Positions 57,040 to 64,000 of a stretch of 64,000 nt of DNA are shown here, in pieces. The stretch covers positions 212,637,290-212,701,289 of the forward strand of contig CM060990.1 of assembly GCA_030765065.1 (NCBI GenBank), in the 5' to 3' direction. The notes below the pieces were generated by a model. The model saw nothing but the letters and a program-made list of their open reading frames with translations. It was not told the origin of the DNA and ran no database searches. The position numbers and the translations under genes are program-made. The stretch's first letter is position 1; each line of letters starts with the position of its first letter. This DNA is from Deroplatys truncata (taxonomy: Eukaryota; Arthropoda; Insecta; Mantodea; Mantidae).

Positions 57040-57720
57040 AATTTTCAGTATGATTCTACCTTTAAAATCTTGTTCTACACACGGTTTATGAGAAAGAACA
57101 ATTAGTTTTTATTTATTGACTAATAGTGACTAATCATGAAGTCCTGTACTTAAATTACTTACGACATTAGGGTATGACATCGCAAAATAATTTTGGGACC
57201 TCCTTACAGCTCACCGGGAAACATTCCCGTCAGTTGGGGAATTTAATGTCGTATTGGCACATTGTCATGTTAGCTAAGTTGGTCAGAGCAACTGAACGGA
57301 GATCGGAGGATCAGTGGTTCAATTTCCGGGCTACGAAATTGAATTTTTAGTGTGATTCTAGTTTAACAACCTTCTGCTACACACGACTTGTGTGAAAGAA
57401 CAATTCACTTTCATTGCCTGACCTAATAGTGGTTAACTATAAACCCCGGGACTTAAAGTATTTACGACATTGTAATCCGACATTGGGGTATGTCATCCCA
57501 AAATGAATTTGAGATCTGCTTGTGGTTTATCGAAAAAGTCGAGTCAGTTGGTGACTTTAATGTCGTGTCCGCATATTGTCATGGTAACTCAGTTAGAGTA
57601 ACCGAACGGAAATAGGAAAAACCGTGGTTGAAATCCCGAATACAGCCTTCAATTTTCAGACTGATTCTACTTTTCCAACGTTGTACTACATACGACTTGT
57701 GTGAAAGAAAAGGTGATTAT
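57040..57720 (+). repeat. tandem SINE-like array, period about 305 bp
   Basis: 'tgattcta(c)' blocks followed by '-acttgtgtgaaagaa-'-type text start near 57051, 57353 and 57662. Each full unit holds 'gtatgacatcgcaaaa'-like text, 'agttggggaatttaatgtcg', and a tRNA-like pair: A box 'tagctaagttggtcagagca' (57276) or 'taactcagttagagtaaccg' (57586), and B box 'gtggttcaatttcc' or 'gtggttgaaatccc'. Two complete units and one partial. Confidence 0.65.
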
Positions 57721-58779
57721 AATGATCTAGCCAATGGCTTGTTATTATTTATATCCTTAAGTGCCTGCCTGCAGCACATTCATCTTTAAAGTTGCTTTGA
57801 AGACAGTTTCTTTCAGTTCCGAAATTTTAACACTCATTGCATATACTGTTGCAGGCGTGGGCACTCTTTTCTTTACATTCGAAACTGTACTGTTCGCCAA
57901 CCTAACTGAAACGCCTAGATGAAGCTGTCCTGGAGGAGTATTCCTCTTCAGGTGTTTTTTCCGGATTCTTGACAATAGACGGCCCAATAAGATAACCTTT
58001 CACTAAGGATTTCCGGGAATTACTCGCTCTTTCGGCAAAGGCTCTCCCTCACCCTATCTGGTGAAGAGAAGGGAAAAACCAGCAGTAGCTGACTGCATAT
58101 CTCTGAATCAGTCTATTTGGGAAGAACTGATGGGTAAGTTTTTCGCATTACTTCCCTATGCTAACAGAAACATTGCAATATGCGTTATTTAGCTATTAAT
58201 AGCTTATTATATGATAAATAATTATCAAGTCGTTTACCTTTTATCAATTTTTACTAACATTTAATTCCATTATTTCAAATTTAGAGAAAATGTGTCGCTG
58301 ATACACATCAATTTATTTGTTCTCTAACATGATCTTTAATGTTACGCATTCTAATACTTTTCTTCATGCAAATGAATTAATCCAATTAACAATGCAGAGC
58401 CTCACTGACTGAAGTAGTGTGAACCTCTTGAAAGAGGGATGTTATATACAAAACCTTATATTCACATTAAGCTTTTCCGTTATTGGCCCGAGGTGTCAGC
58501 AGATTGCCAATGCTAACGCATTTGTAAAATACATAATGTCTCGTTCGGCTTCAGTATAAATCATTTCTAAATATCTTGTTAAATTTAGATAAAACCTGAG
58601 GTCACCAATGAATGCTTTCAAAACAGCAACTCCATATGAATGGCGCTGGAACCCTTTGTAGGATTTATAAACGCTTAATGTACAAATTAATCTCATCAAT
58701 GAAACTTAGTCAGGATGACGGAACCCATTGTGGGTTTAAAAGGGGGCGTAACTAGTAAATTCTCAGTTTAATGTCGCCA
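57721..58779. other. unassigned sequence
   Basis: A 76-codon minus frame at 57757-57987 has no domain. Confidence 0.4.
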
Positions 58780-59945
58780 TCCTTTGTGATTAGAAAGTGT
58801 AAAATAGAAGCGTTGGGCCTCTGTCAGCATCTTCTCTGATATTGAGATATGCAAATTAGGGTGACCTATTTTCATTCAAGTTACGGTCGGCTTACTTTTG
58901 CGAGTTTAAGAAATAACACTTAATTGCTGTGTAGGCTCTGGCGGCACCCTTTCATGGTTTTGAAATATGCATATTAGGGGAAGGGTGACCTATATTTCAA
59001 CCAAATTAGAGGGTGTTAAATATATAAGCGGAAGCAGTCTCCCGTTGTGATTTTGAATAATAGGAATTAAGGGGATGTAACCGCTCTAGGCATTCTTTGT
59101 CTTAAAATATGGTAACTAGGGAAAGCGATTATGTATACTGCGTGCAAATTAGTGTGCAACATAAATTAGAGCCACTACTTTTGTGATTTTGAAGTATGTA
59201 ACTTAGAGATGGGGGTCACTTGTATGTGATGCAAACTGGAGAAATAGAATGCCAATTAGGAATGGGTACCACCTACTGCTTGATAACGGTTGCCAGGCGG
59301 CTGACAGCTATATTGTTATTCTTGAAAGGCGATTGACTACTTTATTGCTATTCAGATGTCCGTATCCTCTGTGATTTTAACTTTCAGTTATTATACTACA
59401 TTCGTCGCAACTATCCGTTGCAGTCGGTAGTTGATAGGCGGCAGTTGGCAGCTGTTGGGCACTATCTCGCAATTTATATTTTTCTACCGATTTCATGACT
59501 ATAAGTAGCAGACGAGATACGTAGTCAATGAGAGCAGCTTCTGGCACGTTTGGATATAATGTGATCAAACAGAGGTCTGGATATCTTCTCTGCAATGGAG
59601 CAAAACAATTTTTAATGGCAATTTACCTTATATGCCTTGAAAAGCGTTATCTTCTCCTTTACCTGTAACCAATCCTTCGAAATTGTCACCGATCACCCCT
59701 AATTATATTCTTAGCATATTATTTCCCAGTTAGTAGCAATTACAATAGATACAAAATGAAAAGAATATGTACGATACTAAATCATCTATAAAATAAAACA
59801 CAGCCGAAATGTAACAAATGCTTTTTTACATAGTTGTTTTATAAACATTAGTTAATTTCCAAAATATCAGGTTCTTTGTAAGCATACCTGGATATTTAAA
59901 CCAGTAATGACAGCTGAGCAAATGATATAAGTAAAAGCATTCTGG
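58780..59945 (+). repeat. repeat block R, left direct copy
   Basis: Units with 'ttttgaaatatgcatattag', 'gggtgacctatatttca', then the unique-looking tail 'gactact-ttattgctattca', 'gatgtcc', 'gttgcagtcggtagttg', 'ctcgcaatttat', 'agaatatgtacga' and 'aaatcatctata'. The same order recurs at 62806-63585. A LINE starts straight after this copy. Confidence 0.75.
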
Positions 59946-59949
59946 AGTT

Positions 59950-62635
59950 ATAGCAACGACTCATTTTTTTCCAGATCGTATATGCGTTGATGAAGAGAGA
60001 GCAAATCCAAATCATCTTTGGAATAGCCATACATTGAGAACATCTAAGGAGGATTGGAAAATAGCTGGCACCTTAGTCAATGTAATTAATATTAAATGGT
60101 CTATAAATACATTTAAACCATCTATATCCCTGCTGGCGATGGCATTTACCGTGCCTTTTTACAGAAAGCCCCAAAACCACGGTTCAATCAACTCTATCAG
60201 ATCCTTAGAGCTGGCCTGGCCATTGGCTATGTACAGGTGGTCCAGAGAATTAGCAGAGTAATATTCATTCCAAAGCCAGGCAAAAAGGATTATACAGACC
60301 CAAAAGCGTTTCGGATAATCTGTCTTTCCTCCTTTATTCTGAAAGAATCAAAAGGACTGGTTCATAGATACATATATACAGGAATTCTGACAAAAACCCC
60401 TTACGTGAAAATGAACAGGCCTATCGACAAGTCGTCCTCCGTGGTATAGTGGTTACCATGCTAGCATTTACTTCCCGAGGTCACAGGTTCAAACCCGGCG
60501 GAGAGCAAGGATTTTTTCAAGCGTAAAAATACATAGCATGGCTTCCTTCGGAAGGGAAGTAACGCCGGTGGTCCCATGTCGTAGATTTACAGCACGCAAA
60601 AGAACCTCAAGCCTGATAAAAAGACCTCTGAGCACAATTAATGGTCTTTCACACCCAATATATGTAGAATGGGACGCAAAGGACCACAGCAGCTAAAGAG
60701 CGTCCATAAACAGAACTCAATTTAACTATCGACCTAGCGTCTCATGCAGTACAACGATAGGTCAGCTGGCACAAGAATCGAAGAGTCGCTAGCACTGGGA
60801 GTCTTTTTAGGCATTTAAGATGCTTTTGACAACGCAGCCTATGATTTAATCATAAGGAAAATCAATCAACGAGGTCTGGATAAATCATATGAAAATGCTT
60901 AAAATCCTTACTCCTAAACAGATTAATCCAAATAGATTAATTTCCTGACATAATTGAAGTGCCAGCTGTGAAAGGGAGCCATAAAGAATCCTTCCACCTG
61001 CTTGATGGAATATAGTAGTAAACTCCCTAAGTGGCAAACTCAACACTAAGTCATTCTCAAGAAAGGCTATGCTGATGACATAGTGATTATGGTTAGAGGA
61101 AAAGTTTCTAACACAGTTTCAGAAATCACGAATGAAGTTCTGAAAACTCTTTAATACTGGTATAGAAAAGAGGATCTTGGCCTAAACACCAAGAAAACCG
61201 TTATGGTACCCTGTACAGGAAAAGGAATTTCTCAGGTTTCAACAATCTAATTGACAATGTTAAGGTTGAAATCTCAGGAAACGTCAAGTATTTAGGAGTT
61301 ACGCTAGATGATAAGCTACTTGGAATTCACATCTTGATAGCATCATCTGTAAGGCTAAAGCGACAATTATGTCTGGAAAACGCTTAATAGTTAAAGACTG
61401 CGATTTAAGCTTAACATGTACCGTTGGATCTTTGAGACCAGTAAAACCGCAAATTACTAATGGAGCATTGGTATGGAGGCCAAAGACCCTACAAAATAAA
61501 ATAAATGAAAAAGTAAACAGTGTCCAGAAGCTGGCTGCTTTAAAAATATCTGGAGCTCTTAGAAGCACTCCCTCTAGTTTGGAAACCTTTCTAGAACTAT
61601 GTCTCACAGCTGAGGTTAGACTAACAGCATACAGTACTGTCCAGGTAGGACTGTGGCGAGAGCACCGCCGTAAAAAAAGCCCGCCCCTCCATCCTCAATA
61701 AATGAAAAAATGTGTACTATCAATGAAATTTTATTTCATGACACAAGTGACCTTATTTTCCCAGCCCTTCAAAGTAAGTATCGCTGATAAAAACATTGAA
61801 GAAAAACCTCACTTATTGCATAAGAACCATCTGGTAATTTATACTGATGGGTCACGTATAAAGGGGAAAATATTTATTGCGAATCAATAGTTAAATGCTA
61901 TAGCATAAGATTAGAAAGATACACTTCAGTCTTTTAGGCAGTGATGCTTGCTATACTTGAAAGCGCACGCCTATGCTGGGATAAGAGAATCGTAGGGAAA
62001 TACATCCTTATATACTCTTACAGCCGGGCTGCACTCAAAGCTCTCAGTTCACATCACTTGAAATCCCAATTAGTGCTAGAATGTTATCAATATGTATAAA
62101 ACCTTTCCACCTAGAATACAATAGATTTATTAGAAGCGCGGTGGGTATCTGGGCACACAGGTGTTGCGGAAAATGAAAAAGTGTGTTCCACAACTTAGAA
62201 AGAAATACCTCTCCCCTTCATAGTACCAGATCCTGCCTGTGGAATAAGCGCTTTCAATGTAAAGGAACATTAAAACTTTAGATCGAAAAGAAATTCAGAG
62301 GAAATGGTGAACAACATACAAAAACAAACTCTACAAGCGATTAATTGATAAGTCTATGGAAAAATTAAGTAATTTGCTTACTAAGATTAATAAACCTTCA
62401 CTTAGTAGAGCTTCATAACTGGACATGGATAGTTCACAAAACACCTGAAAACAATGGGATTATACCGCAAACCATCTGTGTACAAGCGAATGAAACGACT
62501 TGAAGGTAACGCAAAACTAGAAACACGCCCCAATCTAACATATCACCGAGAATGTAGATATTGATCCCTAAAGTAGAAACCGGTAAGTGCACAAAAAGTC
62601 TTATCAGGCTAAAGTGCTTATGGAAAAGCTACTTC
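59950..62635 (+). pseudogene. Jockey/I-like LINE ORF2, plus strand
   Basis: Blocks in order: 'WRKV'-type 'RVIFIPKPGKKDYTDPKAFR' and 'IICLSSFILKESKGLVHRYI' (60250-60380); a SINE insertion at 60433-60715; 'YADDIVIMVRGKVSNTVSEI' (61066); RT tail 'LKISGALRSTPSSLETFL' (61540); RNase H 'LVIYTDGSRIKGK' (61830), 'LESARLCWDKRIVGKYI' and 'RWVSGHTGVAENEKV' (62140); a weak Cys region to 62560. Many stops and shifts. It ends directly in a trinucleotide array, as 3' tails of such elements often do. Confidence 0.85.
60433..60715 (+). repeat. SINE family A, full-length copy in the LINE
   Basis: The best copy of the family. Its head is 'tcctccgtggtatagtggtt' with B box 'cacaggttcaaacccggcgg', clearly tRNA-Asp/Glu-like. 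The body has 'atggcttccttcggaagg', 'ggtggtcccatgtcgtagat', 'aaagaacctcaagcctgata', and the end 'gctaaagagcgtccataaac'. It cuts the LINE RT between motif blocks. Confidence 0.9.
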
Positions 62636-62638
62636 TAA

Positions 62639-62776
<138 letters not shown>

Positions 62777-62805
62777 GCTACTACTGGTGTGGGTGTATGC
62801 TCTGA

Positions 62806-63585
62806 AGGCATCTTTCAGCGATTTTGAAATATGCAAGTTAGGAGAAGGGTGACCTATATTTCATCCGAATTAGGGGTTGCTAAATATATAAATTGCGTCT
62901 TTCTCCCTTTGTGATATTTAATAATACGAATTAAAGGGGTATAACTGCATGTTCTCATTTTTGTGATTTTGCAATATGGAAATTAGGGAAAGGAATGATG
63001 TATATTGCATGCGAATTAATGGGTGTGTAACATAAATTAGACTGACATCCCTTTGTGATTGTGAGGCATTCAAATTGGGGAAGTGGATACCTATATTTGA
63101 CGCAAATTGGAGGAGTAGCATACATATTAGGAAATAGGAATCATCTACTTCTTGACAAGGTTTACAAGGCAATTGATAGGTCTATTGCTCTTCTTGAAAG
63201 TTGTTTGACTGCTCTATTGTTATTCAGATGTCGCCACTCTCTGTGAGTTAAACCTTCAATACTTACACTGCTTCCTTCGCAACTATCGGTTGCAATCGGT
63301 AGTTGGCAGCTGTTAGACATTACCTCGCAATTTATCCTCTACTTACTTTCTAAGGTATTATTTCCAAGTTAGTAGTAAGTAAAATAAACACAAAATGAAA
63401 AGAACATGTACGATTCTAAATCATCTATATAATAAAATATAGACGAGCTATAACAGATGCTCCTTTACTACATTGTTTTCTTTGTAAATATTATTTAATT
63501 TTCCAAATTGTCAGTTTTTGTAAGCTTCCACGGACATTTACAACTATTAATGGCCACTTAGCATATGATATGGCATTCAGAGAGG
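62806..63585 (+). repeat. repeat block R, right direct copy
   Basis: Matches 58930-59945 block by block: 'gattttgaaatatgcaagtt', 'gggtgacctatatttcatc', 'attgttattcagatgtcg', 'ggttgcaatcggtagttg', 'acctcgcaatttat', 'aaagaacatgtacga' and 'taaatcatctatata'. The copy is shorter and diverged. Confidence 0.78.
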
Positions 63586-64000
63586 GGTGTTCTAGATAGA
63601 CGCCTGTGATATCCACGGTAACTGAGATAGATACAATATCTGTATGGCATCCAAGTGGCATGGGCAGCTAGTCTGCTTGTATAGCTCGCGCAGTTGCTTT
63701 TGAACATTCAAAGATTTAAATGAAAGCTTGGATACGAGTCACTTACTTGTCTTCAGTAGTAGTGGTATCTTTTGTGATGAAATCAACCGCTGAAGTATCT
63801 CTGTGGTGTTTATATCACATGTCTCTACAGAGGAAATCCGTACAGCCACTGCTAAATTAAATATCACAGTTCCATAAACGTTTTCGGTTCCACAAAACAC
63901 TTCGCAGTTTTTTTGTGGCGAATTTAATAAAAAGAAGAACAAATTCCTTGCAAATTTGAAAAGAATATCTTCACGTTTCTAATTATCGAAGACACACAAC
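63586..64000. other. unassigned sequence
   Basis: No feature is supported up to the window edge. Confidence 0.4.

Noticed and set aside
57000-57720. CRISPR-like regular repeats
   Set aside because: The units are about 305 bp with Pol III boxes and no short repeat-spacer pattern. The window is eukaryotic.

Overview
The window looks like intergenic, transposon-dense DNA from an arthropod nuclear genome, probably an insect. It is AT-rich and holds tRNA-derived SINEs, Tc1/mariner, piggyBac, Penelope and non-LTR elements, microsatellites, and one large Polinton/Maverick (an adintovirus-like endogenous dsDNA virus element). I see no convincing host protein-coding gene. The species cannot be fixed from the sequence alone.

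Layout. 1-7800: unassigned sequence, SINE copies (1316-1504, and a tail-to-tail SINE pair at 3366-4571) and a decayed non-LTR fragment ending in an RNase H domain. 7801-32193: one Polinton of 24.4 kb bounded by inverted repeats of about 137 bp. 32194-37912: a minus-strand Jockey/I-like LINE split by a Penelope insertion that has an 11-bp target duplication, then a SINE. 37913-43175: mostly unassigned, with a second SINE-type copy and a trinucleotide array. 43176-46297: a Tc1-like transposon with a mariner nested inside it. 46298-56560: decayed transposases, two internally deleted mariners with intact termini, and a SINE with a microsatellite tail. 54285-63585: a degenerate 'aatatgcaaattagg' repeat family in three blocks, a tandem SINE-like array, and a plus-strand LINE carrying its own SINE insertion.

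The Polinton carries the expected replication, integration and virion set. In left-to-right order: a secreted Cys-rich/coiled-coil protein (+), a DW-repeat protein (-), a dUTPase (-), protein-primed PolB (+), packaging ATPase, a small GGFLP-motif protein, an RVE integrase with a chromodomain-like tail, a minor capsid/penton-like protein, a small basic virion protein, the major capsid protein, an adenain-type protease and several unnamed small proteins. Nearly every gene has stops or frameshifts, so the copy is dead. It has also been hit by a LINE fragment, a piggyBac (TTAA sites) and a very young LTR retrotransposon (CTTT duplication, LTRs with one visible difference over about 945 bp).

The most unusual features are a tRNA-Leu(UAA)-like gene inside the Polinton, itself lying between strong splice signals; a dUTPase and a large Cys-rich secreted protein as accessory genes; a non-autonomous LTR element whose only product is a repeat-built coiled coil; and two Penelope segments fused head to head.
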